Assembly (NCBI GenBank): GCA_963693365.1
Contig: CAVNZM010000004.1
Coordinates: 13,020,001-13,084,000 of the forward strand
Length of the DNA: 64,000 nt
DNA from: Amoebidium appalachense
Taxonomy: Eukaryota > Ichthyosporea
Reading direction: 5' to 3'
Below the pieces are notes generated by a model. The model searched no databases. It had not been told where the DNA came from and was given only the letters and a program-made list of their open reading frames with translations. Shown piece by piece: positions 1 through 19,350 of the stretch. A program made the translations under genes and the position numbers. Numbering within the stretch: the stretch's first letter is position 1; every line of letters begins with the position of its first letter.

Positions 1-6586
<6,586 letters not shown>

Positions 6587-7920
6587 CAAGAGGCCGGTAG
6601 TTGGGGTCAAATATCTACATATTTGTCTATCACTGGATGTTACTTATTGTTTTTTTTGTTTGTTTGTTTGTTTGTTTGTTTGTTTGTTTTATATTTTTAT
6701 TTTTAGTTTTATTTTTTTTTGGGGGGGGGGGGGGGGGTCAGTTGCGTCTTGGAAAAAATCTTTGTATATAGCCTTGTGTGACGCGACATGCATGTCACAC
6801 TCGAATGTTTTTGACGCGACATGCATTTGACACTCGTTTCTTTTCCGAGTATGCCACACATAGTATCTGATCGTGAATACGTGCTGAAGAATGTCGGCCG
6901 AAATGAACGCATGAATGATTGTTCTCTGGAACACATTTTCCCTTTTTACGTAGTGTTGTGAATGGAACATAGCAAGTTCAGAGTGTTACTGACAGTAGAT
7001 TTTTATGTGTATGCTGCTCCCCAAACGTAGTATTTTTCTAACTTGCGTAATATGTACCTTTGCTAGGCAACGGACCTAATATTAGCCTTTGTAGAAAGTA
7101 GTTTTCTACTCTTGTAAGCTCTTTTTTGCGAAGTCTTAAACGCGAATGGAACGGAAGCTTGCAGGTATGCACGTGTGTATCATAACGTTAACAGTGTCCG
7201 AGACACCCTGAGCATATCTTGAAACATGTCAGCATTGAAACGGAATGCTGCCGTGTATGTATATAAGAAAAAGTCGTGGCACATTCTGCTGTTCGGCTGG
7301 TGTATGTACACTTGTGGGGCCAGTAAGTGCTCAAAGATAGCGGTGTATGAAAGTCAGTGACGTTTTTTAATACTACATACCATTACATCGCAAATCAATG
7401 CACCACTGAGCTACATACATGACTATGGTATCTGGCTGCCTGAATCTGGATGGAAAGTTAACATGTGGTGGTGGTGATTGGGCGGGGGGGGGGGGGGGGG
7501 GGGGCAACATGTGCACCAGCTGATGCTATCTTCTGGCTATATCTCCAGATCATAGCCATAGCCATAGCGATAAATCGCCTTTTTATGCAACTCTCGTTTG
7601 TCCTCCGTTCAAATTTGGCCAGGATCACGATGTGGCCAGCCCATTGAGCACACGTGGCCAGCCCATGGCCACATCATGTGATCCTGATCCTGACCTACGA
7701 TGGATGTGTCTACCACACGTGCATTTTGTGTGCGCGGCCATACAAGCAACGTATTGCCATTATGCTGCATGCAACGCATGCATGTCAATCCTTTTTAGGC
7801 CCAGCCAGCCCAACTGAGAGCTGGTTTCCGGAATTCGCGAATGCGGGTGCCGCCATGGCTAAAAATAGATTGAATTTTGGCGCGAAAATTTGTGATATCA
7901 CAAAAACGTAATCCACCGAT

Positions 7921-8290
7921 TTCAGATTCCTAAAATTGAAATTGGCGGCTCAAAAGTGGGGCCTAACCATTCTATGCCGGTCATAGTCCAAATCCGTTTT
8001 TACTCAATAAAGTCTAAACTATGAATAGGAAACAGGCTTTGGCGCCTTGTTTAAAAGTATAGAAAATAAAGCGACACACTTTGTTTATATAAGCAACATA
8101 GGGTGTCCGTCGCGTTTTTTGAGGTCAAAACAGGCAAAAGCACATGTTTTGCTATATGCGATCAACTCCCGCCGTCAGTCAGTCGGCAGTCAGGAGGCTG
8201 GCCCCTGCCGGAAGCGGTTTTGGCTGGTTTTAGCTGATTTTGACGTTGAAGAAGCAAGGCCTCCTTATCATCCGGGCCTGGAAACTGAAG
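7921..8290 (+). repeat. Left arm of a diverged long inverted repeat
   Basis: It matches the reverse complement of about 9880-10115 in patches that keep the same order. The clearest patch is 8256-8284 (core CAAGGCCTCCTTATC, then ATCCGGGCCTGG), repeated at 9897-9924 with one extra base. Others are a shared GGGCCTAA region, a GTGTCCG region and a GAAATAAAG-type region. It probably represents foldback or terminal arms of an old transposable element. No transposase is visible between the arms. Confidence 0.6.
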
Positions 8291-9879
8291 GGTTCGAATC
8301 GGATTGCAAAAATGGAACAGGCTGATTCAGAATTGGATTGATTTGAAGCCCTGGCTTCCTATCGAAGTCGAGTACTCACTGTATACGCAAAGTTCTCCGC
8401 GGAGGCTCGCTGACTCGCCAGAAGAAACATGGTTAAACCCGTCATAGATAATTATATTACACACACAAACAGCAATATCTAATACATGCATAAATGTATA
8501 TAAATGTGTCGTCTGTGGAGCTAATGTGGTTGCGTGTGCCAACCACTGGCAGGGTTGCAGTGGTGTGGGTGGTGGTGAGACTGTGGGTATGGCGCGAGCT
8601 CGAGGGGGGGGAGGGGAGGGGGGGAGGGGGGGGGGAAAGACTCTGGCACACACACACACGCACACACATACAAACACCCATATACACGCCCTCACTCTTG
8701 CGCTGAACAAAGAACTGAGGGAGAAAGAGCACAACTTCAGACTCCGGCGCGGCCGGCACAGTGGACACAAAACCACACCGTAACACGCCCAGACATGAAC
8801 ACATTCACACACGACACACACACACACACACACACAAAAGGCCTCAAAAAAAAACACGCACACGCCAACACACCCACCCAGCCCCCCGGCAGCCCCCCAG
8901 CCCCCCACCCACCCACACACGCGAGAGCTCTCTCTCTCCCTCCCTCTCACTCCGTCGATGTCCCACACTCTCTCTCTCGCTCCCTCCCTCCCCTCTCCCT
9001 CCCTCTCTCTTTTTAAGCGTAAGAAGCCATGTTTGAAGTGTATATACTTGTTTTGGCACTTTTTATTATTAGAAAGGAGTTGGGCAGGAAAAAAGGTCGG
9101 GAGGGACAAGCAAAGAGTAATCCAGTGAGTGGGGTGTTGGGGGAGGGGGGGGGGGGGGGGGGGCACAGCAACCTCCAGTGATGGATGGAGCGGTGGACGC
9201 CGGGAAACCACACAGTTAGCTGTGCAAAGGGAGAAAGGGGAAAAATACATAGCCCAGCCAACCAGGCGCCAACCCAACTTTTTAGGAGGAGTTAGGCTGG
9301 GTGGCGGGGGGGGGGCCGGGGGGGGGGGGGGGGGGGGGGGGTGAACACAAGTGGGTTTGAGTTGCTTCCCACTTACCCCCCCCCCCCCCCCCTTCCCCCC
9401 CCCTCCTCCATGTGTCGGGTTTCTTCATGCAAAACTTCTTAGTTTAGGTATATAAAATCCGCCACCCATTTTGCATCAGTGCGCGTGGTTGCTTAGAAGC
9501 ATACTTGGGCTTTATATACCGGCACAGTGCCTTTCCTACCCGAAGGCGTAGTTGCGCAGTTGGACTCAGGGCAGCCATACACACTACTCTTATTAATATT
9601 TTGTAACAAATATTTAAGCTGAAAGCGTGGCCTAACACATTTGGGAGCCAATGTTGTTGGCATCTGTTCATCCTCGGCTTGAAACAACAGAAGTTTCGTC
9701 GGAAAACGTAAACAACTGTCAGCTACGAACGACGCGATTGGCCTATTTGTCCGCCAAAACCAGCCTGTTACTATTTTCGGAACAGGCCTCTCATTTTTGA
9801 TGCTATTTTCGGAACAGTCTTGAATCGGTGATCATTTCTGGTCAGGCTGGAGTAAGCCTGGCCCGGAATTCAGCTTCAG

Positions 9880-10115
9880 ATCGTGACGTACCAGCTTCCA
9901 GGCCCGGATAGATAAGGAGGCCTTGTGAAGAAGACGTCGGACACTCCAGGCCGCCTATATCAACTTTGCGCGTCTCTTTATTTCCTACAACTTTGCTTGA
10001 AGGATGAAAACCTCATTTCTAAGTGAAATCGAAAATAAATTGGCTTTGAGAGGCTGTAGATTGGTTTTTGGCTCCGGTTTTAGGCCCTACTTTTTGGCCA
10101 ATTAGATCTGAGACT
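9880..10115 (-). repeat. Right arm of a diverged long inverted repeat
   Basis: Partner of the arm at 7921-8290, in the opposite orientation. The arms differ by several indels, so the structure is old or made of two independent insertions. The 1.6 kb between them is low-complexity DNA. Confidence 0.6.
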
Positions 10116-10630
10116 GGTGAATTCGTGTGGCACACACCAGCGCGAGCCGCTAGCCTGGAGCAGTGGGTACAACTACAAGGCGGAACGAGCAGGAAACGGG
10201 TTTGTTTATAGCTGAAGGTTTTTAAAAAAAAAAAGGGTGCCAAAGAGAATCGCTCTGTTAAAACTGCATGTACAAGGCATAGGCGTTACTGTACAAAGCA
10301 ATAATGTCACTGGCCCAGGGGGAAAGGTAAAGCAGATATTGAACGGTGCAATAATACGTTAGTCACAGCAGCCTAGGCACCCCACATAAACTCTAAAGGC
10401 AAGGATGCGCCTTGTTCTAATGCACTAAAGCAGCCATATTTCAATGCTTCTCTTGAGAGCAGTGGCACCAGAAACCCTCCCAACCAGCCTGTTAGCTGCA
10501 GCTGCAGATAATTATAAGCCAGGTATTTCGTGTGTTTCAAGCTGACTTCGGATACACATTTCGTTTCGAGTGTCCCAAAGCGAGTTTCCACCGTGGCTTT
10601 CAGTATGTCCTTGACGGGAAAGAACTCGCC

Positions 10631-11160
10631 ATGATGTTTCAACACTTAAAAACAGTGTTTTCCCGACGCCCAGGCAGGTGCACTGTGGGCGCCACCTCCC
10701 TCAACGAAACTCCAAAATGGCTGCTGTTTTTCGTTTTCGCAATCCTCCTCCTCATGATCGTTTCTGACTCTTTCAGCCCTACTGAAATTCAAACACGTGT
10801 GAAAGAGTTGTCCCACAACGAGAAACACTACCCGGTGGCACGTGCCGTGCATGTAGAGAACCAACTAGCCTCGAACTTGAATGCCATACCCGGTGTGGTG
10901 TCCCTGGCTTCCAGCAACGCTGACAGCAACAGCACCAGCCTGTCCAGGTTTCTGGATGCCCGCTTGGGTGCTGGAAAATGGGGAGTGTATGTTCTGAACA
11001 TGGATGACAGGCTCGACAGGTTCAAGGTATGCAAATCAGAGTGAAGGGGGGGATTGGTTAAGGGCTATCACGTTTGGAAACTAGGAAGGGATGGGAGAGG
11101 GATGACCGGGGGGGGGGGGGGGGGGGAGGGGGGAGCCTCAGGGAACGCCCGGGGGGCTTT

Positions 11161-11209
<49 letters not shown>

Positions 11210-11418
11210 AAGGAAGAGGGTAGAGGATGACAAGTATTTTCTTGATAGAGGTTTTCCATATCCGGGCCATAACAGGAAAACTTGCTAGAGAGCGCTGTTA
11301 AGCGGGATTGGATCGAAAGAGCCAGAAAATATTAAAGTGCAGGGGGGTGAGGGGGCGGCCATGGGGGGGGGGGGGGGGGGGGGAGTGGGGGGGGGTGTGT
11401 GTGTGTGTGCGTGTGCGC

Positions 11419-11449
<31 letters not shown>

Positions 11450-11876
11450 GGTGGAGGGGAGGGATGGAGGTGGGAGGGGGGGGAGGGGGGGGCACGTTGA
11501 TGGGAGGAAAAATTATGTGCCCTTCTTGATTTTTTGTTGGGTGGCCATGCTGTACAAAAGCTGTTGATGCACATGCACATACAAGCACTGTGGTGAACGA
11601 ATCTTCCTCACGGTGCGCACACACACACATACGCGAGCCAATATACTATTTGACTTGGGGGTAAACACATGCAAAACCATCAACATTTTCAACTAGAAAG
11701 AACTTGTGCACTGCCAGGCACAACCTTAACATGCAAGAATGCCAAGCACAGTTGGTGCATCATACACGTGAACACAAGAGCCTGCACATATGCATACACA
11801 GAGCAAGTTTCCCAAAATACATGACATGATGATGCACACTCACATTCACTGTGCTTTTTTTCAAGGCTCTCTCGCC

Positions 11877-11911
<35 letters not shown>

Positions 11912-11994
11912 TGTTTTTGTTGTTTGTTGTTTGTTTGGTTGAAGATTTTTTCCCCCTCTTCCTCTTCTTTGTTTCCTCCCCTTTTTTTTTTTTT

Positions 11995-12064
<70 letters not shown>

Positions 12065-14547
12065 AGCTTGTTAGGTCCCGGTCATAAGCCACCTCCATAG
12101 TTGGAGAAAATGAACGATAATTTAGAGTGCCGGAAAAAACAGAAGATATCCAGCCGAAATGCCATGCGTTTCCTCCCATGTTTTTCTATCCCTTACATCC
12201 TGCGGCTATACAGATTACAGCAAGCAGATTGAAATCTGCCGGGTTTCCCTGTGTGCACCGGTTCAGTGCAGTACATGCCCGGCTAGCCCGCTACGAGACC
12301 ATACAGATCAAGGACAGCCCCATACCCCTCAGGCCCGGTGAACAGGCCTACACTAAGAGCATGGCATTGCTGCTGCAGGCCGCACGACGGGACGGATACA
12401 AGTAGGTGGTAAATGTGTGTCTGTGTTGTTGTAAAGGGGCCAGGAGAGGACCGGGGGGAAGGGGGGGGGGGGGGGGGGGGGGGGGACCTGCTGTGTTGCA
12501 AGGTGTGTGCAGGAGGGATCATACATAATGTGGATGCTTGTGTGATTTTGTGCGGAGATGCACATGGGAACGAGGGTGGTGCCTTGCATCAGCATGCATT
12601 TGTCCAAGTTGTTGCCATCGAAGTATGCCCCCCTCCCCCCTCCCCCCTTCCCCCCCCCCCTCCCCCCCCCCACCCCCCGGGGCCCGTTTGCACGTGGATG
12701 CGTGCATTTCTCGCTGCATAGCCATGCGCGCACTCGAGTGAACGGAGGGAGGGGCCCGGGGGGAGGGGGGGAGGAGCGCAAAAGAATATGAAGGGACATA
12801 AATTTTGGGGGGCCCTAATCACACGCGCTTTTGAATGTTGGGGCTCATCACTGCACCCCCTTACAGGTGGGTGTTCACCTTTGACGATGACATTCTCCCC
12901 CACGTAGAGATCGAAGCACAAATGCGCCACTTTCTCTCCTCCCGACGGTGTTTCAGACGTAACAGTGGCATATATATGCTTGGTGCCAGCCAATGGGGAG
13001 ATCCCGAGGTAAACAAACGAGATTTGCAGTTCATTCGTTCCTCAGATACGTGTTATAAACCCACCCCGTTCACTTTCGGTTCGTTTGCTATGCTTTATCA
13101 TTTGGGCACGGCGACGGACGCTGTGTTTGCTTGGTTGGACCGGCACCCGCATGCACGATATGACCACATGTGGTATCATCTGAGCAAGAGTGTGCCCGTA
13201 GTAGTTGCACACCCAAACATCTTCATTGCTGACTGCACAGAGAGTACTATCAAGACCGGGGGGATATACCAGCACCAGAATATGCAAAGCAGGGCCTTAC
13301 TTATGGGGTGGGACCTGGCAAAGTATGACCAGCGGTACAACCTGGTGCAAAGCCAAATCCCCCCAAACGGTGAAAATGCAGGTGTAAATTCCGGTTTCAC
13401 AGTTAGGGGAATGTCTGAGAATATACCGAATCCGGTGTTGGAAAACATTGCCAACGCACCCCCTTCACGGTATTTCTCCAACAAGTGCGAGTCCTCTTTA
13501 GCGAGCATAATCCAAACACAGGCAAAGCACCGGACCCACGATGTGATCAGCAAAGTAACCTTGGGGATAAAGACATTTATGCGAAGCGGGTGTGTGCGTC
13601 GGATTATTGACACAGCATGGGCCCTTTATCCGGGGATAAACATTGTAGTGGTGGATGATGGAATCGATCTTCTGGATATTCCATCAACACCAAACCTTAC
13701 GGTGGTGCAGATGCCCTTTGATTCCGGTGTGGGTGCGGGCCGAAATGAATTGCTCCGGCGCACAAAAACACCCTATTTGCTCATGGCGGATGATGACTAT
13801 ATGTTTATTGAGCCAAAGCACGGTATATATCCCGGAACGGATTTGGGCACCATGTTGGACGCACTTGAAAGGGGTGTTGCTGATATAGTTGGAGGGGTCC
13901 GTGTAGATAGCGCAAATGCCGTGTCTGTGAAATTTCATTCCCCGGGAGGGTTTCTATCCATCAACCGAGAGACGAGAATTCTGGAGGTGGGAGGCGGTGA
14001 AAGAAATGCGGCCGTGGGGTCTGTATGGGGGGATTCAAAGTGTGCCCCGGTAGAGTATGTAGAACAGTTTATGATGCTACGTGTAGACGCACTTATAGAT
14101 GAGAACGGTTTGGTTGATGCATGGGACAATCACTTGAAAAATAACGACCATTATGACTTTTTCCTTAGGCAGAAAGTTAGGGGGTTGCGTGTGCTTGGTT
14201 GCCCTACCGTTCATGTTCTTCACGAAAAAGGGACCGGAATGTGTGCACAAACACGGGAATATCTGAGTTTCCGGGGTAGATGGGATCATTTCTTGCCGTA
14301 TATGTTGACCAAATGGGGCGTTCGGGCTATACATGACCTTAACTACAACAAGCGCATGCAGGTTAACGTTAAAGACGATGGGGTGTGTGAAAACGAACAT
14401 GTGTGGTTTGCTGATGATGGGTTTAAGGTGATTAGCGCATCGAGGGAGGGGAATTATTATGCAAAGAAACTTGCTCGTAGGGTGGTGGTTACTGAACTCC
14501 CTAGTGATGCTTGTAAGCTGTATGTCAACACAGTCGGGAGGGGTTAG
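10631..14547 (+). CDS. Two-domain type II membrane glycosyltransferase (GT25-like plus B4GALNT/GT12-like)
   Basis: Exons 10631-11026, 12214-12401 and 12867-14547 join in phase to 754 codons. I chose ATG 10631 because it leaves a short basic cytoplasmic tail followed by a single hydrophobic anchor at residues about 30-48, the layout of Golgi type II enzymes. The N-terminal domain resembles GT25 (procollagen galactosyltransferase/LPS type): VYVLNMDDRLDRFK at about 119-132, a GEQAYTKS segment, then FTFDDDI with an acidic metal-binding triplet at 201-203. The second domain, from about residue 424, resembles the beta-1,4-N-acetylgalactosaminyltransferase family: KVTLGIKTFMR, NIVVVDDG, GAGRNELL, LLMADDDYMF (Asp 503-505) and DIVGGV. 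Both acidic motifs are intact. Donor and acceptor sugars cannot be read from the sequence; a role in secretory-pathway glycan synthesis is inferred. Confidence 0.85.
11163..11207. repeat. Poly-G run of about 45 nt
   Basis: Homopolymer in glycosyltransferase intron 1, with further G runs at 11108-11133, 11360-11390 and 12005-12064. It has strong G-quadruplex potential and is error-prone in sequencing. Confidence 0.9.
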
Positions 14548-16990
14548 CTTATATTTGGGGTTCAAGATATGTATCCTTGCAGATATACACAATTACAGAT
14601 AATCAATTGTATACTGAGATAAGAAAATCGTCTTATAAATTGTGTGCCACATGTACATACGTGCAGTGTCCTTTATGCTAATGATTATTCGTTGCGGTGG
14701 ATACAAAGTGGTAACTCATGATGCATCGCATGGCAACGTGCATGGTATGTGGCCTCTTGAAGATTACCTCGTCAATCAAATGCACCTTCAAACACGTTGA
14801 GTTTTATGGCCATGTGCACATGGGTGGAATTGGCTTGCTTTTTTTTCTCTTCTTTTTCTTTTCTTTTTCTTTCTTTCTTTTTTTTTTTTTTTTTTTGGGG
14901 GGGGGGGGGGGGGGGGAGGAGGTAAAGGTGTGTGTGTGTGTGTGTGTGTGGGGGGGGGGGGGGGGCAAGGGGGGCAGGTGGCGGGGGGGGGGGGGGGGGC
15001 ACAAAGTGCAGAAGGGGAGGAGGGGAGAGAAGGGTGGGTTGATGGGAGGGTGGGGAGATTAGGAGTAGGGTCGTAACCACACAAAGCAACCAGATCAACC
15101 TACATCAAGAAAAGGTGGGAACGGATCCCGCCTCCTCCCCACCTCCCCCCCCCCCCCCCCCCTCCTCCCTCCTACTCCCCCCCCCCTCTCACCCCCCCCC
15201 CCCCCCCCCTGCCCACCCCCCCTTCCCCCCACCCCCCACCCCCTCCCCCTCCCGGGGCGCTGTCTTTGACCGGGAGACCGCTGTTCGGGAATGGTGCAGT
15301 TACCCACCATCCCCCTTCCCCCCTCTCCCCCTCCTCCCCTACCCACCCCACCCCACCGTTCTTCCCCCCTCCCCTTTCCCTTCCCCTTTTCGTGGTTTCA
15401 TCTTGTCCCTCCCTACTTGTTGGTTCAGCCCATCTTCTTACTCTTTCTCTTTCCTCCCCTGCCATTAACCTTGCTGCACCACAGGAAACCCTGCCAATAA
15501 GATGCGTCGGGCTGTTTTGTAACCCTCCCCCTCCCCCCCCCTCTCCTGTTCCTCCTCCTCCTCCTCCTTCCCTACGGAGCTCTGATGCAGAAGGTGGGGA
15601 AGGAGGGTGGAGGCGGGGAAGGAGGAAGGGGGCCTGACCCACATGGGGGGAAGGGATGAAGTACTGAATTAGCATGACCCCCACAAATTTAACTCTTCCC
15701 TTCCTCCGTGCAGACCCCGGCCAGCCCCTCTCTCTCCCCCTCCCAGCTCCCCTCCCCTCACCCCCCCCCCCCCCCCTTCCTCCCTCTCAGAGCCTACTAG
15801 TACTGAGGCAGAGAGTTGGGGGTGGAAGGGGTGGGTGGGTGGGAAAAGGGGGGGGGGGGGGGTAGCTGGGCTTGCATTGGTGGGAGGGGATGGGAGGGGA
15901 GGAGGAGAAACAAGAGATCTACACGGACATGCCTGGATAATACTCTCCCCCTCTCAGTATCCTATCTCCTCTTCAAGGGGGGGAGGAGGGGAGGGGGGGG
16001 GGGGGGAAGATGGGGAGGGGAGGGGAAGGGGAGGGGGAGGGCGTGAAGGGGTGTGCGAATGTATGCGTTTCCCGGGGGGGGGGGGGGGGGAGGGGGGGGA
16101 GGGGGGGGGGGGGGGGGGGAGGGAGGGAGGGGGGATGGTCGGGCATGTGGGGTGAGACAAAGATTCATGTGGGGCCCCCACCACCAGCTACACAGGAGCA
16201 AAAAGGGAACAGGAGGGCGGAGAGAGGGGCGGGAGAGGGGGGGGGGGGGAAGAGAGGAAGGGAGAGGGAGGAGGGGGGAGGGGGGGGGGGGGGGGGGGAG
16301 AAGGAGAGAAGGAGAGAGAGGGTGTGTGTGTGTGGGTTTGTGTGTGGAAAAGGGGGGGGGGGGGGGGGGGGTGGGGTGGGGGGATGGGGGGGGGCACGAA
16401 AAGCACCCGAGAGAGCCTTTTGAATAGAAGGGAGGAAAAGGGGGGGGGGGGGGGGAGGAGATTGTTGGAACGTGTTTAGGGAGGGGGGGGGGGTAGAGGG
16501 GGGGATCGGAGGATGGGTGGAATGGGGGAAGGGGGTTAGGTCGGACGAGAATATGTTCGTAACGATTGTTTGCTTGTTTTCTCGTTAATATATATGACCT
16601 TATAATGATTATGTAATAACCATGTCGATGAACAGGTTGACCACTTCCCAAAAGTTAAAGGCCAGTGCCTTCAGCATGTTTTTTATGTGTTCTCGCTCTT
16701 TCAGCAGATATATTGCGAATGAAAGAAACTACTTTGTTTGGACATATTTACACTGCCCGTATACTGAGAGTAGTCTAAAAAAATCAATCAATGGCATTAT
16801 GTGGTGCCTGCATCATACTCGAACATGTTCGGGTCTGCAGCTGGTTTTCCTTTTGCACCAAAGCACTTCTGTACAAACAGGCCTTATTATACATCCACTT
16901 ATTCACGTATGTACACATTATATATAATGATTACTACAGTGTATACATCTGCTTTTCATCCGAAAATGTACCCTAGGCCAATCAAACTAT
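14548..16990. other. Intergenic spacer rich in poly-C, poly-G and CT tracts
   Basis: Spacer between convergent genes: the glycosyltransferase ends at 14547 (+) and the protease ends at 16991 (-). It contains alternating C-rich (15130-15560, 15700-15790) and G-rich (15840-16520) blocks, then ordinary AT-rich DNA from about 16560. I see no supported gene. Confidence 0.6.
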
Positions 16991-19190
16991 TTACAACATG
17001 TTGGTAAGCATGGAATCACAATCACCTGCGACTGGCACAAACCCAATACGACCATTTTTCCGATCAAAGAAACTCCAGTAGCCTTTCAGCACAACTAGAC
17101 CCATGATTGTTGGTTTTCCTTGGGACACCTCATAGTATACCTTGCCCCCAATTGTTGAGGTGTAGTCACTGGGGGTGAGAACAAACGGCAGGCCACCAAG
17201 AGTGACGGTGATGTTGGGCAGTGTTGAAAGCTGCGGGTACAAAGGGTATTGTGGTTTGTCTCGTGTCTGCTTAAAGCCCACAGAAGGAAATTCACAAGTA
17301 GGAGCAGTACTATTCAATTTGTCAGCTATGTGTGTTTTGCACTATCATAAGTTAATGCTGCTAGTGGTGGTGGTAGGGATGCTGAGAGTGTGTGGCTGGG
17401 CGTGTGTGCGTGGGGAGGGAGGAAAAAAAAAGGGGGGAGGGTAGGGTGGGGATGAGTGCAAAGACACCTTTTAAAGTGGGTAGGCATGAGTTTACCGGCC
17501 TCTGCTTTGGGAGATGGTAAGGGATCGGGGTGGGCATGGAGAAGGAGGAGAAGGTGGGGGAGGATATGCAAAGAAAAATGTGCGATAGTATGAGCTAGTA
17601 ATCGCGCGGACAACCCAAAACATACCTGGTTTGCAGTGACAGCCAATCTTGTCCCAGATGGGATGGTTGGGGCATCACCCTTACACCCAATTGGGGCAGC
17701 ACCAACTGCCGCCAATGCCGGACAAATGATGGCGTCGACCTGGGCTTTGAGTGTGGAGGGGAGTTGAAGCTGCACGGTGCCTGAATCGAGAATGGCGGTG
17801 GATCCTGTGGTCAACGTTGGTTAGGGTACCATATATAGCAGATAGCCGTAAATTCATAATTTTCATTCAATTTCTGACCAGTAGCATACGGTATTTCGTA
17901 GCAGTGGATTGTCATGTGTACTTGACAGCGTGCTACGTATCAGCGTTTTTTAAAGTTATGAAAACAAAAGAAGACGAAGAAGGAGAACAAGAAGAAGAAG
18001 AAGACGAAGAAAAAGAAGAAAGAAAGAATACCTAAAAATTAAAACTACGAACAAAAAGAGAAAAAAGTAAAAAAGAAAGAGGACATGACGGCATCTATTA
18101 AATTTATTAGTTATTGGTGGTAGTGATATTGTAGTCCAAAAATCTTACCTTCTGGAGTAGAGGGGGCCTGGTTTCCCACAGAAATGGAGTCGAAGCTAAC
18201 CCGGTAGAAGAGTTTCTTACTCGAATCAGCGTTTGTCTGCGTGACGTACTTCATACCCGGTTGTGCCCCTCCACCGAATACCAACTTTCCTCCCACTCCG
18301 CTTGGGTGCAGACACAGAGAAAATCCCTCGTATCCGACCACACCGTTTTTAAACATTGAAGACATCACATTTCCCCCGTTCTTCCCTACCACCCTCCTGA
18401 CGGTTCCGCCGTATGCCATCCCTATGATGCCGTGGCTATAAGGGTTACCCCCTCCGCTCTTTAGGTTTATAGCACCAAAGGCCTGCCTTGTGTTCAGATC
18501 TGTTGAAACACCCGCCAACCCAAACATGTCCGTGTAGATTTGATAAGTGTCGCACGTACCCCATCCCTTAGCGCCCCCACCGTAATAGTTTCTCTCCGTG
18601 ATGCCCAAGCTGGTGGCGGTGGGACCTGGGCGATAGCCAGTTTGGTACTTGGGGCATGGTGTGAAGGGGCCCACGGGGTTTGAGCAGTTACCACTGGTAA
18701 AAACACTGCAGTTGTATGCCCCGACAATCAGGTCCGCAGAGCCCGTGTCTACGGTGATGTTGAAGGGCTGCCCGCCGAGCGTCAGCTGTGGGAGGAATAT
18801 TTTCTTAGTCACCAGCCAGCGCATAACTGTATATCACCATCATAACTACTCGCACTAAGGCATACTGTATGTGTGCATACATATACTTGCAATTGATTAA
18901 GAGGTCACAATTGTATGCATTCACTCTAGTCTAGTACATAGTGTGAAGAACTTGACAAAATGGCCAGGCTGTTTTGTGCGACTGTAATGTTACCAGTACA
19001 CAAGTGTAAGGCACGCTACACTCACCGTGACCAGATATTTGGAGCTCGCTGTGTTGAAGCCATAAACCAGTGGGGCGACCACCACTCCACCTGCAGCCCC
19101 GGCCGATGGCGCTGCAGCGGCGCCAGAAGGAAGGCACAACGCAGTGGCACCCAGAATGGCAAAAGTCCGAAACACATTCACGTAACTCAT
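16991..19190 (-). CDS. Secreted pepsin-like aspartic protease (family A1)
   Basis: Minus-strand exons 19190-19026, 18785-18149, 17804-17626, 17501-17468 and 17325-16991 give 449 aa in phase. The start ATG at 19190 is followed by a hydrophobic signal peptide ending in an Ala-rich stretch near residue 27. The two catalytic aspartates are present: DTGSAD (Asp68, with Ala in place of the usual second Ser) and ILDSGT (Asp274). Family hallmarks include LTLGGQPFNITV before the first Asp, GIIGMAY, LVFGG, and LPNITVTLGG with IMG..VLKGYW near the C-terminus. The many Cys in the N-terminal lobe suggest disulfides and a secreted or vacuolar enzyme. The 34-nt exon 17501-17468 was added because it restores phase between its neighbours and has good splice sites after a pyrimidine-rich stretch; it is an inference. 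A TATA-like box lies about 150 bp upstream of the ATG. Confidence 0.87.
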
Positions 19191-19340
19191 TTTTCAGCGT
19201 TACCAATTACTATTTTATGGAATTATGCTATGATAATAAGATTCAAAGGTGGTTGAGAAAATAAATCTAGGGTGATCCACTGCTGTTCGCTGAGGCTGAA
19301 TGTGCCAGACTGATGAGGTCTGGTAGCCCGGCCGCACGTC

Positions 19341-19350
19341 TTATATATAT
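19341..19350 (-). promoter_or_regulatory. TATA-like box upstream of the aspartic protease
   Basis: On the minus strand the sequence reads GATATATATAAGACG, about 150 bp before the protease ATG. CCAAT elements lie just further upstream (GATTGG 19376-19381, CCAATC 19393-19398). The order CCAAT, TATA, gene suits a core promoter. No transcript evidence is available. Confidence 0.45.

Larger units (their letters stand above)
6587..10630. other. Intergenic spacer between the polymerase and glycosyltransferase genes
   Basis: I see no convincing coding exon here. The spacer holds a TTTG tract, poly-G runs, a CA/CT-rich block at about 8640-9010, and two diverged inverted arms (7921-8290 and 9880-10115). 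A GATTGG (CCAAT-box complement) at 9736-9741 could belong to the downstream gene. Confidence 0.6.

Noticed and set aside
10532-10630. Possible longer N-terminus of the glycosyltransferase from a GTG codon
   Set aside because: Eukaryotic starts are ATG. ATG 10631 gives a normal short tail before the membrane anchor.
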